A stretch of DNA of 57,036 nucleotides, from the NCBI GenBank assembly GCA_021775005.1, contig JAJFIK010000061.1:1-57036 (forward strand), given 5' to 3'. Below are positions 1-8,976 of this stretch, in pieces. How positions within the stretch are numbered: position 1 is the first letter of the stretch; every line of letters begins with the position of its first letter. Under the pieces are notes generated by a model, which was not told where the DNA came from, ran no database searches, and saw only the letters and a program-made list of their open reading frames with translations. Origin of the DNA: Rhodospirillales bacterium. Its GTDB lineage: Bacteria; Pseudomonadota; Alphaproteobacteria; JAJFIK01. The translations under genes and the position numbers were made by a program.

Positions 1-41
1 GCAAGCAGGAAGGGTCTTCAGTCCCTCAGGAGAAGGAAAAT

Positions 42-491
42 TTATTTGCCGGTAACGTTCTGCGCCGCTTCGATGGTCGCTGAGAAGCGAGCCGAAAGAG
101 GAGCAGAAGCGTCTTTGGCGGTGGCGGCAAAAAGCTCGCCCATTTTCGTGGCTGCGCCTAAATAGGCTTCAAACGCTGTCTTGGTGTAAACCGTATTGAG
201 CTCAATCAGCTCTTGCAGGCTTTTCGCGCCAGCAGCGGCCTGGGCAACGGCAGCGCCATCTTCCATCGCCTTTTTGGAATAGCTTATGGCCTCGGCGTTG
301 ATGGCCTCAAAGCCTTTGGTAGAAACGTTGACGCTTTCGATCAACGCATCGACGTTTTCCTGGGATTGGGCACCAATTTGATCAAACCCGACGGTAGCTT
401 TGTCAAAGCCGTCTTTCCAGGCTTCTTGAGTGGCGGTCACGACTTGCTCAACGGTTTCCGTTGCGCCAGTGGTTTTTGCTTTGGTGGTCAT
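42..491 (-). CDS. Phasin family protein (PHA granule-associated)
   Basis: A 149-residue protein of the Phasin_2 type: small, without cysteine, rich in Ala, Glu, Lys and Thr, and predicted almost wholly alpha-helical. The central stretch (about residues 45-110, including EAINAEAISYSKKAMEDG and the LQELIELNTVYTKTAFEAYL region) is the conserved amphipathic phasin core. Phasins coat polyhydroxyalkanoate granules in the cytoplasm and limit their coalescence. The ATG has the purine-rich stretch AAGAGGATCC just upstream. The gene stands alone, divergent from the carboxypeptidase gene. A palindrome and a TTGACA box lie in its upstream region. The family assignment is firm; granule binding is inferred. 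Confidence 0.88.
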   Translation of the reverse strand: MTTKAKTTGATETVEQVVTATQEAWKDGFDKATVGFDQIGAQSQENVDALIESVNVSTKGFEAINAEAISYSKKAMEDGAAVAQAAAGAKSLQELIELNTVYTKTAFEAYLGAATKMGELFAATAKDASAPLSARFSATIEAAQNVTGK

Positions 492-585
492 CTTGGATCC
501 TCTTGACGTAGAAAATTTCTAGGTTTTCGGTGCTTTTCGGCGCCTTTTTTGAGGCTTGCCGATTTGCTGCACCGCAACATAAGTC

Positions 586-614
586 TAGGTACGTTCGCAG
601 GCCCTATTTGTCAA
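586..614 (-). promoter_or_regulatory. Candidate sigma-70-type promoter of the phasin gene
   Basis: On the minus strand TTGACA (614-609) is followed after 17 bases by TACCTA (591-586), about 95 bases before the phasin start codon. The -35 box is consensus and the -10 is weak. The palindrome at 622-636 ends 8 bases upstream of the -35, consistent with a regulated promoter. Confidence 0.4.
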
Positions 615-621
615 GGCACTT

Positions 622-636
622 TTGTGCACTGCACAA
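622..636. promoter_or_regulatory. Palindrome TTGTGCA-C-TGCACAA, candidate phasin operator
   Basis: Perfect 7-bp arms around one central base, just upstream of the phasin -35 box. A related shorter dyad, TTGC-TGCACC-GCAA, lies at 564-577, downstream of the promoter. PhaR-type repressors of alphaproteobacterial phasin genes are known to bind TGC/GCA dyads, so PhaR is the obvious candidate. The repressor gene is not in this window, so the assignment is inference. Confidence 0.4.
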
Positions 637-836
637 TATCAAGAAAACCGTCGAAATCGGCCCAAATCCTGAAAATCGAACCGCGCCTTAACCTCCCCTT
701 TACGTGTTTTTTTCACATATTTGGGTCTTACGCCGCCTCTGTGAGGCGCTACACTATGGTTACCTACGGTGCCTAAAGCGGTGCCGGAGGGCCGTCAGTA
801 TTAGGGAAATGACATTTGGGTCACTGGGACATCGCC

Positions 837-2357
837 ATGGCATCGCGCCGATGGACAGGAAGCTGTTTGAAGGCCAGCCGGTCGCTGGGCCTGATTTCTA
901 TGCTCGCGGTTCTCTTTGGAGTGTTCTTGGGAGCCGCGCCGGCCCAGGCCAACACCCGCTATGCCGCGCTGGTGATGAATGCTGATACAGGCGACGTGCT
1001 CTATGCCCGCAATTCTGAAATGCGGCGATACCCCGCCTCTCTGACCAAAGTCATGACCCTTTACATGTTGTTTGAGGCCATTGATGACGGTCGCCTGGCC
1101 ATGGACGACCAACTGCATGTCTCAAGCCGTGCTGATCGCCAACCCGCTTCTGATCTTGGTATCGAGGCGGGATCCACTATTTCGGTGGAAGACGCCATCC
1201 AGGCACTGGTGGTGCGGTCCGCTAATGATGTGGCCGTAGTGGTGGCAGAAGCTCTCGCCGACAGTGAGTGGGAATTTGGCCGCGCCATGACCCGCCGCGC
1301 CCATGAAATGGGTATGCGGCTCACGCGCTTTGAAAACGCCTCCGGCCTGCCCCATGCCAGGCAACAGACGACAGCACGCGATCTTGGTCTTTTGACTATG
1401 CGCATTGTGCAGGACTTCCCCCAGCACATGCACTATTTCAGCCAAGCCAGTTTCACCTATAATGATCGCACTTGGAGCAGCCACAACAACCTGCTCGAAA
1501 ATTATGAAGGCACTACGGGCCTAAAGACGGGCTACATTCGGGCATCCGGATTCAATCTCATCGCTACGGTCGACCGGGAAGGCCATTCGCTCATTGGCAT
1601 CGTCATGGGTGGGCGCACATCGTCCCGGCGCGACAGGGAAATGGAGCGCATCCTTGATCTCAATTTTGCCCGATTGGATGCAGATCCCCATTTCGGCAGC
1701 CGCGTTTTTTCATCCAACATTCGCCCGGAGCTGCGGCCAGCGCCAAGTGAATGGACCCCGCCGGTCGATGACGGCGAAATGTTGGTCGCCGACATGATCA
1801 ATGTCACGGCGATGCCGACGATCCGCCCCACGCCGCCGCTTCCCGCTGCCATGGCGGCAATGCCCAGCCCCAACCTTCGCCCGGAACTTGAGCCAGAACT
1901 CAATGCCATGGGTGAAACCGAAGCGCTAACCGCCCTCTTGGTCGAAGGCGTTGAGGATGAGCAGAAAGACGATGAGGGCATCGAGGTTGCGGCCTTGAAT
2001 GTGATGACCGAATCTATCGGCGACACAGACGCTCAATCACCGCTTATCGGAGCCTTCCCGCAATTCTTTGATGCACCCGCCTCGCCAGCAGAATGGGGCG
2101 TGACGGTGGGCACATTTACCGGTGCGGAGCGCGCGGATCACAATCTGCGCGTGACCGCCGCGGTGCTGCCAACCATGTTGACCTGGGGCATGGCAGCCCT
2201 GTTTCCCGATTCCAATGATGGCGAGATTCAATTTGATGCCGCCTTCGGCCCGATGACCGAGGCCGATGCCGTTGAGATTTGTGCAGGCCTTGCGCGCGAG
2301 GGCCACGACTGTTTGCCCGCGCATTCTTTTGATTGGGATAGTGCGCTCAGGCGCTAA
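837..2357 (+). CDS. D-alanyl-D-alanine carboxypeptidase (S11 family)
   Basis: Penicillin-binding serine D,D-carboxypeptidase that trims the terminal D-Ala of peptidoglycan pentapeptides in the periplasm. With the ATG at 837 the protein has 506 residues. An in-frame TTG lies 21 bases upstream but the ATG gives the cleaner signal peptide: basic N-terminus, hydrophobic core at about 17-32, likely cleavage after APAQA (38). All three active-site motifs are present: S68-L-T-K71, S128-A-N130 and K230-T-G232. A Pro-rich linker follows the catalytic domain, and the last roughly 100 residues look like a SPOR-type peptidoglycan-binding domain, as in many alphaproteobacterial members. The stop overlaps that of the convergent dnaJ-like gene. 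Confidence 0.92.
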   Translation: MASRRWTGSCLKASRSLGLISMLAVLFGVFLGAAPAQANTRYAALVMNADTGDVLYARNSEMRRYPASLTKVMTLYMLFEAIDDGRLAMDDQLHVSSRADRQPASDLGIEAGSTISVEDAIQALVVRSANDVAVVVAEALADSEWEFGRAMTRRAHEMGMRLTRFENASGLPHARQQTTARDLGLLTMRIVQDFPQHMHYFSQASFTYNDRTWSSHNNLLENYEGTTGLKTGYIRASGFNLIATVDREGHSLIGIVMGGRTSSRRDREMERILDLNFARLDADPHFGSRVFSSNIRPELRPAPSEWTPPVDDGEMLVADMINVTAMPTIRPTPPLPAAMAAMPSPNLRPELEPELNAMGETEALTALLVEGVEDEQKDDEGIEVAALNVMTESIGDTDAQSPLIGAFPQFFDAPASPAEWGVTVGTFTGAERADHNLRVTAAVLPTMLTWGMAALFPDSNDGEIQFDAAFGPMTEADAVEICAGLAREGHDCLPAHSFDWDSALRR

Positions 2358-2815
2358 CTTTGCCCCAGCAAAACATCTTTGGCTTGATTGATCTTGGCGG
2401 CGAGATAGTCAGATCCGCCTTGATCGGGATGATATTTCACAATCAATCGCTTATAGGCCTCACGAATTTCTTCCGCGCTTGGCCGCGATGACAGACCCAA
2501 TATCTCTATCGCCTCAGCCCGGGTCATGTGAGCACGCGGCTGCCGCGCCGAACCGCTGCTGGAAGACTTGCCATCTTTCGCTGCGTGACCAATTTGCGTC
2601 ATCGGCATCACCGCTGCGAGGATGGCCAGGCCACCAAGAATGAACGCGAAGGGAAAGCGCCCCAGGCCGAATGACGCCAACGCCAAAACCCCAAGCATCC
2701 CAACAGTGCCCCAGCGAATCGTGCGCGACATTGCTTTCGGATCACCATTGGCGACATATTTTGCCAGCAACCACAGACCGCCACCAATCAAAAGTGCCGT
2801 GAATAGCCAGATCAT
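2354..2815 (-). CDS. Membrane-anchored J-domain protein
   Basis: A 153-residue protein with hydrophobic segments at about 2-20, 37-50 and 56-72, then a Ser-rich linker and a C-terminal J domain (about 97-153). The J domain keeps the essential HPD tripeptide (129-131) needed to stimulate an Hsp70 ATPase. J domain at the C-terminus and membrane anchor at the N-terminus is the TIM14/Pam18-like layout common in Alphaproteobacteria. It probably recruits DnaK to the inner membrane face. I chose the ATG at 2815 because AAGGGG sits 5 bases upstream; an ATG at 2860 would add 15 basic residues. The client is unknown. Confidence 0.85.
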   Translation of the reverse strand: MIWLFTALLIGGGLWLLAKYVANGDPKAMSRTIRWGTVGMLGVLALASFGLGRFPFAFILGGLAILAAVMPMTQIGHAAKDGKSSSSGSARQPRAHMTRAEAIEILGLSSRPSAEEIREAYKRLIVKYHPDQGGSDYLAAKINQAKDVLLGQS

Positions 2816-2882
2816 TTGCGCCCCTTGCGTTTTTGCGCGTGCTGCCTTGCGCCCGAGCATTGCCCACTTTAGGAGCTAAGTC

Positions 2883-3992
2883 ATGGATTGGGTAGAGCAA
2901 GACGTAGTTGTGATTGGCGCGGGCGTTGTCGGCCTTGCTGTGGGTCGAGAGCTCGCCTTGCGGGGCCGCGATGTGGTTATCCTTGAGGCCAACGCGCGTT
3001 TTGGAGAGGGCGCAAGCTCTCGCTCAAGTGAGGTGATCCACGCCGGCATCTACTATCCTGTGGGGAGCTTGAAATCACGGCTTTGCGTTGAAGGCAAGGT
3101 GCGGCTCTATGACTATTGCACCGCCCGCAATGTGCCCCACAAAAACATCGGCAAACTCATCGTGGCGACCAACGATATTGAGGCGGCGACTTTGCCCGAC
3201 CTGATCGCGCTTGGCGCGGAAAACGGCGTACATGATCTTGAGCTCATCAGCGGCGCGGACGCCATGGCGCGGGAGCCCGCCCTTTTTGCCACCAGCGCTG
3301 TCTGGTCCCCTTCCACGGGGATAGTGGATAGCCACACGCTGATGCTGGCGCTGCTGGGGGATGCTGAGAATGCGGGCGCTCATCTGGTCACCCAGGCCGA
3401 AGTTTTAAGTGGTGAGATTAGATCCGATCACACGGCAATTGTGGTTGCCCAGCCAAGCGGTCTTTTTGGTATTCGGGCAAAGCAGGTCATCAACGCAAGC
3501 GGGCTTCAGGCCCAATCTGTAGTCAGCAGCATTGAAGGCGTACCACAGGCACATATCCCCGCACGCACCATGTCCAAGGGGCAATATTTTGCCCTGACCG
3601 GCAAATCCCCGTTCGGCACATTGATTTATCCCACCCCCCATTCGGCGGCATTGGGTATCCACTTGACCATTGATACAGGCGGGCAGGCGCGCTTTGGCCC
3701 TGATCATCAATGGGTTGATGAAGAAAACTACGATGTGGACCCCGGTGCCATCGATGAAGTTTTCGAGACCGCGCGGCGGTATTATCCAGGGCTCAGACGC
3801 GAAAAACTACATGCGGATTATGCGGGCATCCGTTGCAAAATTCAAAAGCCTGATGAGCCTTTGCAGGATTGGTGCATCAAGGGGCCCGAAGACATGAGTG
3901 TCCAAGGCCATGTGCATATGTTTGGCATGGAAAGCCCGGCACTGACATCGTGTTTGGCGCTTGGGACGTATGTCGCTGACCTGCTGGATTAG
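2883..3992 (+). CDS. FAD-dependent oxidoreductase, L-2-hydroxyglutarate oxidase-like
   Basis: A 369-residue member of the DAO/glycine-oxidase superfamily. The N-terminus has the Rossmann FAD motif GAGVVG (12-17) and an ADP-ribose-binding acid at the end of beta-2 (VVILEAN). The SSRSSEVIHAGIYYP segment is typical of the LhgO/YgaF subgroup, which oxidises L-2-hydroxyglutarate to 2-oxoglutarate and passes electrons to the respiratory chain. A second conserved block with G-I-R lies near the C-terminus (ADYAGIRCKIQ). The stop codon overlaps that of the convergent GNAT gene. The superfamily is certain; the substrate is by resemblance. Confidence 0.82.
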   Translation: MDWVEQDVVVIGAGVVGLAVGRELALRGRDVVILEANARFGEGASSRSSEVIHAGIYYPVGSLKSRLCVEGKVRLYDYCTARNVPHKNIGKLIVATNDIEAATLPDLIALGAENGVHDLELISGADAMAREPALFATSAVWSPSTGIVDSHTLMLALLGDAENAGAHLVTQAEVLSGEIRSDHTAIVVAQPSGLFGIRAKQVINASGLQAQSVVSSIEGVPQAHIPARTMSKGQYFALTGKSPFGTLIYPTPHSAALGIHLTIDTGGQARFGPDHQWVDEENYDVDPGAIDEVFETARRYYPGLRREKLHADYAGIRCKIQKPDEPLQDWCIKGPEDMSVQGHVHMFGMESPALTSCLALGTYVADLLD

Positions 3993-4780
3993 AGGTGCAT
4001 GTCCCCGTCTGCAAAAAGGCGGAACGATGCTACTTCCTTAAAGCCCATTTTCTCATACAGTCCTACCGCCATGGGAGATGAATGCAAAACACCCATCATT
4101 CCCCTACCGCGATCCGTTTCCTTAAACGCATGAAGGCAGATGTTTCGACCCAACCCCAAGCCCCGAGCTTCAGGTTTTGTTGCAACACCATAGAGACCAA
4201 TGACGCCGTCGGATTCGCGCGTCACAGCTTTTGCAAGGGCTTCATCTCCGCGCCATGCAATCCAAGCCCGAGAAGATGAGCCCGGTCGCCCCACTTGGGT
4301 GACATCGCGGATCTTCTCAAAAAAACCGCTCCACCCCTCGGGCACCTGCCAACGCCAGATGATAAAATCAATAACAACGTCAAAGTCAGAGGGTCCAAGC
4401 ACTTCTCGGATTTCTATGCCAGCAGGTAGCGCACCGGCATGGGGCAACTCATTTAGGGACGCTACCATCCCAAGCGCCACATCAACCTCGCCAAAGCCGC
4501 GCTCCCGCAAACATTGCTCAATGTTTGTTGGCCTTATTGTCGGGTGCAAAAGCCAGAAGAACGGTTTTTGGGCTGCTTCAAAATGCGCAAAGAGTTCATC
4601 AGCAATCGGTTCAATGGGCCCGGCCTGTTTTGTGCGCAACACAGCGTTATACGGCAGCGCGGCGATCGGTGTTTCAAACCACATCAGCTCCGGTGTGTCG
4701 TGAAGGCGCGAGCCCTCCACGCGCCCGAAATTCGCCCAGAACGACCAGAGGTTTTCTTCAAGTCCCTTGATGGGATTCAT
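3989..4780 (-). CDS. GNAT family N-acetyltransferase
   Basis: A 263-residue protein whose C-terminal half carries the acetyl-CoA-binding signature of GNAT enzymes: KPEARGLGLGRNICLHAF (R/Q-x-x-G-x-G/A form), followed by a segment ending in VGLYEKMGFKEV, the usual GNAT beta-6/beta-7 region. The N-terminal half is a divergent domain, so this is a two-domain GNAT-like protein. The ATG at 4780 has AAAGGA 8 bases upstream; a TTG two codons earlier is unlikely. It follows putA by 20 bases in the same direction and may be co-transcribed. The acceptor substrate cannot be predicted. Confidence 0.8.
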   Translation of the reverse strand: MNPIKGLEENLWSFWANFGRVEGSRLHDTPELMWFETPIAALPYNAVLRTKQAGPIEPIADELFAHFEAAQKPFFWLLHPTIRPTNIEQCLRERGFGEVDVALGMVASLNELPHAGALPAGIEIREVLGPSDFDVVIDFIIWRWQVPEGWSGFFEKIRDVTQVGRPGSSSRAWIAWRGDEALAKAVTRESDGVIGLYGVATKPEARGLGLGRNICLHAFKETDRGRGMMGVLHSSPMAVGLYEKMGFKEVASFRLFADGDMHL

Positions 4781-4800
4781 TACCAATGTCCTTTGAGTTT

Positions 4801-7800
4801 TTATGCGCCTGCAACATCCTCGTCACTCATGGCCATGAGGGATGCATTGCCGCCTGATGCTGTGGTGTCCTCGCTGATGGACACCTCCCGCGCAAAACGA
4901 TGCAAATAATGCGGGCCGCCCGCTTTGGGGCCAGTGCCTGAAAGTCCCTCACCGCCAAACGGCTGCACGCCGACCACGGCACCAATTTGGTTGCGATTGA
5001 CATAGATATTGCCTGAGCGCACGGCGGCACGCACCCGGCGCGCGGTCTCTTCAATACGAGAATGAACCCCTAGCGTCAGGCCATAACCGGTCGCGTTGAT
5101 CGCCTCACATACCGCCTCAAGTTTATCAGCTTTGTATCGCACAACATGCAGGATCGGCCCAAACTGCTCGCGGCCCAGATCAGCGATGGAATTAATCTCA
5201 AACGCATGAGGGGCGACAAATGTGCCGTGCTGACATCCCGCTGGCAGATCAAGACCGTGAAGCAATTTTGCGTCGCGCTTCATGCGTTCAATGTGGGCAT
5301 CCAAACCGGCTTTGGCCTCAATATCGATCACCGGGCCAACATCCGTGGCAAAGTCTGCTGGATCACCGATGGTGAGTTCATCCATGGCACCGGCCAACAT
5401 GGTGATCACACGGTCAGCAATATCGTCTTGCAGATACAAGACACGCAGTGATGAACAACGCTGACCCGCGCTATCGAAAGCTGACGCCAATACATCAACG
5501 ATAACTTGTTCCGGTAGCGCTGTTGAATCAACGATCATGGCATTCTGCCCGCCGGTTTCCGCGATCAGTGGCACAATCGCGCCCGGCCGATTGGCGAGGC
5601 CGCGTTGAATTATCTTTGCCACTTCTGTGGACCCGGTGAAGGCAATGCCATGGATACGCTCGTCGGTGGTCATGGCCCCGCCAATGGCCACACCGCCGCC
5701 GGGCAGAAAATGAAGCACATCCCCCGGCACACCAGCTTGATGCATCAGGCGTAGCGCGAGTGCGGCGATCAATGGTGTTTGTTCTGCGGGCTTGGCAATC
5801 ACTGCATTACCAGCTGCGAGCCCGGCGGCCACTTGTCCGGTAAAAATCGCCACGGGAAAATTCCACGGGGAAATGCAGCCAAAAGTGCCGCGCCCGCGCA
5901 AAACCAATTCATTGCGTTCCCCGGTGGGGCCCGGCATCACATGGGGGCCATCAAAATCCGCCCGTGCACGCTCAGCATAGTAGCGCAGGAAATCTACGGC
6001 CTCGCGCACATCCGCCAATCCATTGGCGAGGGTCTTGCCTGCCTCTTTAATACAAAGCCCGATAAGGGCGGGGTAGTTATCTTCAAAAAGATCTGCGGCC
6101 TTATCCAGAATGTCTGCACGCCCATTGCCGCCAAGCCGGTCCCAATCAACCTGAGCGCTGCCCGACACTCTCAGGGCCTTGTCCAACATCTCCGGTGTGG
6201 CTTCAGTGACGCGGCCGATAACCTCTCTCCGATCTGCTGGATTATGGATCGCAACCTCCGCCCCAGTGGTTTCACTGGTGCCGCCAACGATTGCCGTCTC
6301 CACCACCGGGTCTCGCATGGCCTCTGCCACTTGGTCCTCAAGGGGTTCGCGCACGGAACGCTCACTCAGCAAGATACCCGCCGAATTCGCGCGGGTTAAA
6401 AACATGCTTCGCGGGAGGGGAATACGTGGATGCGCCTTGAGGGTAAGCGTATCGGCTTTGTCCATGGGGTCGGCGATGATCTCATCGATCGGCGCATCAT
6501 CATCCGCCAAGCGGTGCACGAATGATGTGTTGGCGCCGTTCTCCAAAAGCCGCCGCACGAGATAGGCGAGCAGATCCTCATGGGTGCCAACGGGCGCATA
6601 AATGCGCAGCGGCACCGGCAGCCCGCCAGTTTCTTTCTCGGGATCAAGCCCGTTCTCAAGCATCTGATCATAAAGCGGTGCGCCCATACCGTGGAGCCGC
6701 TGCATCTCATACTTGGCGCCGGGCTTGGCGATCGCACGAATAGCGGCAACTGTATGGGCATTGTGTGTCGCAAACTGGGGGTAGAACGACGCTGGATCGC
6801 TCAAGAGTTTTCTCGCGCAGGCAATGTAGGAAACATCCGTCATCACTTTGCGCGTGAATACCGGATAGCCTTCATAACCATTGAGCTGCGCGAATTTTAC
6901 TTCGCGGTCCCAATAAGCGCCCTTGACGAGCCGCACAGGGATACGCTTGCCATGCTCGCGCGCCATTTCAGCTAAACCATCGAGAACTGCGGGCGCGCGC
7001 TTTTGGTAGCCCTGCACGGCAAGGCCAAACCCGTTCCACCCTTCAAGTTCTGGCGCGGCGAGAACCGCCTCAAAAACTTCGAGCGATATTTCAAGCCGCT
7101 CGGTTTCTTCTGCGTCCACCGTAAGACCCAGGTCGCCGTCGCGCGCTTCCTTGGCAAGTTGCGTCAGGAGGGGCACGAGTTCTGCCAGAACGCGTACACG
7201 CTTGGCGTCTTCATAGCGCGGGTGAATGGCTGAAAGTTTCACTGAAATAGAAGGCCGCGAAAAAATATTGCCGCTAGCATCGGCGGGTCGCGCGGCGGCC
7301 AGTTCCGCTATGGCATTGCGATAGGCTTCAAAGTACCCATCGGCATCAGTCTGGGTGTGGGCCCCTTCCCCCAGCATGTCGAAGGAAAACCGCACGCCGC
7401 GTTTTTCTTCACTTGCGCCTTCCTTCAACGCTTCTTTCATGGTGCGGCCCAGTACGAACTGTTTGCCCATAATGCGCATGGCGTTGAGCATGGCGCTGCG
7501 AATCACCGGTTCGCCAGAACCCGACACCAGGTTCTTGAGAAACGCCCCTGCATTGTGAATGGCGTCTTCGTGCAGATTGACCACGCGGCCCGTCAGCATC
7601 AGCCCCCAAGTGGACGCATTCACAAAAAGGGATTCCGATTGGCCAAGGTGTTTGTTCCAATCAGCAGAGCCGATCTTATCGCGGATGAGCCGGTCAGCGG
7701 TCCCCGCATCCGGGATGCGCAAGAGCGCTTCGGCCAAACACATGAGCACCACACCCTCTTCGCTGGAAAGGGAGTACTCCTGCAGGAAGGCATCGATGCC

Positions 7801-7989
7801 CCCTTCGGGGCGGCGCGCGGTGCGCACCCCCTCAGTGAGCCGGCGGGCGAGCTTGTCCGCCACAAGGCGCTCGTCAGGGGTGAGGCGTGCAGCGGCGATC
7901 AGCTGCTCTGCCAGAGCCGTTTCATCGAAGTGATAGAGCTGGGCCCGTTGCGCGCGAAACGGGTCAGAGGGGGTAGTGTCGTCAATCAT
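4801..7989 (-). CDS. putA: Bifunctional proline dehydrogenase / L-glutamate-gamma-semialdehyde dehydrogenase
   Basis: PutA, 1062 residues, converts proline to glutamate in two steps within one polypeptide. The FAD-dependent proline dehydrogenase barrel lies roughly at 190-490 (with RLVKGAYWDREVK and the RIYAPVGTHEDLLAYLVRRLLEN region split over its end). The NAD-dependent aldehyde dehydrogenase domain covers about 560-1030 and shows the glycine-rich FTGSTEVAK, the Glu motif ETGGQNA and the catalytic Cys in GQRCSS. It lacks the N-terminal ribbon-helix-helix of E. coli PutA (1320 residues), so it should not repress its own gene. I used the ATG at 7989; 12 extra codons upstream look non-native. 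Confidence 0.96.
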   Translation of the reverse strand: MIDDTTPSDPFRAQRAQLYHFDETALAEQLIAAARLTPDERLVADKLARRLTEGVRTARRPEGGIDAFLQEYSLSSEEGVVLMCLAEALLRIPDAGTADRLIRDKIGSADWNKHLGQSESLFVNASTWGLMLTGRVVNLHEDAIHNAGAFLKNLVSGSGEPVIRSAMLNAMRIMGKQFVLGRTMKEALKEGASEEKRGVRFSFDMLGEGAHTQTDADGYFEAYRNAIAELAAARPADASGNIFSRPSISVKLSAIHPRYEDAKRVRVLAELVPLLTQLAKEARDGDLGLTVDAEETERLEISLEVFEAVLAAPELEGWNGFGLAVQGYQKRAPAVLDGLAEMAREHGKRIPVRLVKGAYWDREVKFAQLNGYEGYPVFTRKVMTDVSYIACARKLLSDPASFYPQFATHNAHTVAAIRAIAKPGAKYEMQRLHGMGAPLYDQMLENGLDPEKETGGLPVPLRIYAPVGTHEDLLAYLVRRLLENGANTSFVHRLADDDAPIDEIIADPMDKADTLTLKAHPRIPLPRSMFLTRANSAGILLSERSVREPLEDQVAEAMRDPVVETAIVGGTSETTGAEVAIHNPADRREVIGRVTEATPEMLDKALRVSGSAQVDWDRLGGNGRADILDKAADLFEDNYPALIGLCIKEAGKTLANGLADVREAVDFLRYYAERARADFDGPHVMPGPTGERNELVLRGRGTFGCISPWNFPVAIFTGQVAAGLAAGNAVIAKPAEQTPLIAALALRLMHQAGVPGDVLHFLPGGGVAIGGAMTTDERIHGIAFTGSTEVAKIIQRGLANRPGAIVPLIAETGGQNAMIVDSTALPEQVIVDVLASAFDSAGQRCSSLRVLYLQDDIADRVITMLAGAMDELTIGDPADFATDVGPVIDIEAKAGLDAHIERMKRDAKLLHGLDLPAGCQHGTFVAPHAFEINSIADLGREQFGPILHVVRYKADKLEAVCEAINATGYGLTLGVHSRIEETARRVRAAVRSGNIYVNRNQIGAVVGVQPFGGEGLSGTGPKAGGPHYLHRFAREVSISEDTTASGGNASLMAMSDEDVAGA

Positions 7990-8105
7990 AGCGCGGACTT
8001 TGGCTGAACCTCTCGCGCGGAGCAAGAGGCATTCATGTGACCACCCGGCATTGCCGACTGACGCCTCAATGCCCTAGATTTCCAGGTTCTTGGCGGGGTT
8101 AGACC

Positions 8106-8975
8106 ATGGCACCTGAAGATCAAAATACCACCCTTCCCATCGTCCGTACGGTGGAGGACTTGTCGACTATTGTGGCGGACTGGCGCAGCGGCGACGCCCG
8201 TGTGGGCTTCGTCCCCACCATGGGGGCATTGCACGAAGGGCATCTGTCCCTTGTGGACCATGCGGCAGGATCCGCCGACAAAGTGGTGGTTTCCATATTC
8301 GTCAATCCCGCTCAATTTGCGCCCGGCGAAGACCTCGACGCTTACCCTCGCACAGAAAAGACCGATGCGGCAGCGCTGGCGACCCGACCTGCTGATCTCA
8401 TCTATGCCCCCAATGCCCGCGAAATGTATCCCGATGGATACGATCTGGGTGTGGAGGTGGGCGGCCCATCGCAAGGGTTAGAAACCGATTTCCGGCCGCA
8501 CTTCTTTCGCGGTGTCGCCACAGTGGTGACCAAGCTGTTCCTGCAAGTCAAACCAGACATCGCGGTATTCGGTGAAAAGGACTACCAGCAACTTCTAGTG
8601 GTTAGGAAACTCACGCGCGATTTAGGGCTACCCATTGAAATTCTTGCAGGTGCGACCCATCGGGAGTGGGATGGCCTCGCACTTTCATCTCGCAATGCCT
8701 ACCTCTCCGAAGAAGAACGCGCGCGCGCCGCCCAGCTTTATGCGGCCCTGAACGATGTTGCCCATCGCCTTGCGGATGGCGAACCCATCGACAAAGCCCG
8801 TGACGCGGGCTGGCAGGTGCTCAAAGGGGCCGGTTTCAAGCCCATTGATTATCTCGAAGTACGCGATGCGGATACGCTTGCGCCCCTTACCTCATTGGAA
8901 GGCGAGGTACGCATTCTTGGGGCGGCACGCATGGGCACGACGCGGCTGATCGATAACATTGCGCTGGGTATTTGA
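8106..8975 (+). CDS. panC: Pantoate--beta-alanine ligase
   Basis: PanC, 289 residues, condenses pantoate with beta-alanine using ATP to give pantothenate, the precursor of coenzyme A. The HIGH-like nucleotide-binding motif is PTMGALHEGH (37-46), the middle has the FGEKDYQQL segment, and SSRNAYLS is the KMSKS-like loop. Length is normal for the family. It is divergent from putA, and its stop lies one base from the stop of the convergent membrane protein gene. No panB or panD is present nearby. Confidence 0.97.
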   Translation: MAPEDQNTTLPIVRTVEDLSTIVADWRSGDARVGFVPTMGALHEGHLSLVDHAAGSADKVVVSIFVNPAQFAPGEDLDAYPRTEKTDAAALATRPADLIYAPNAREMYPDGYDLGVEVGGPSQGLETDFRPHFFRGVATVVTKLFLQVKPDIAVFGEKDYQQLLVVRKLTRDLGLPIEILAGATHREWDGLALSSRNAYLSEEERARAAQLYAALNDVAHRLADGEPIDKARDAGWQVLKGAGFKPIDYLEVRDADTLAPLTSLEGEVRILGAARMGTTRLIDNIALGI

Positions 8976-8976
8976 G

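Larger units (their letters stand above)
492..836. other. Divergent intergenic region, phasin / D,D-carboxypeptidase
   Basis: About 345 bases without a convincing gene. On the phasin side it holds a TTGACA box, a 15-base palindrome at 622-636 and a TTGC...GCAA dyad at 564-577. On the carboxypeptidase side there is a perfect 6-bp inverted repeat (CGCCTC/GAGGCG with a 3-base loop, 734-748) followed by TACACT at 750-755, a possible -10 box without a good -35. Short ORFs here have no protein-like composition. Confidence 0.6.
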
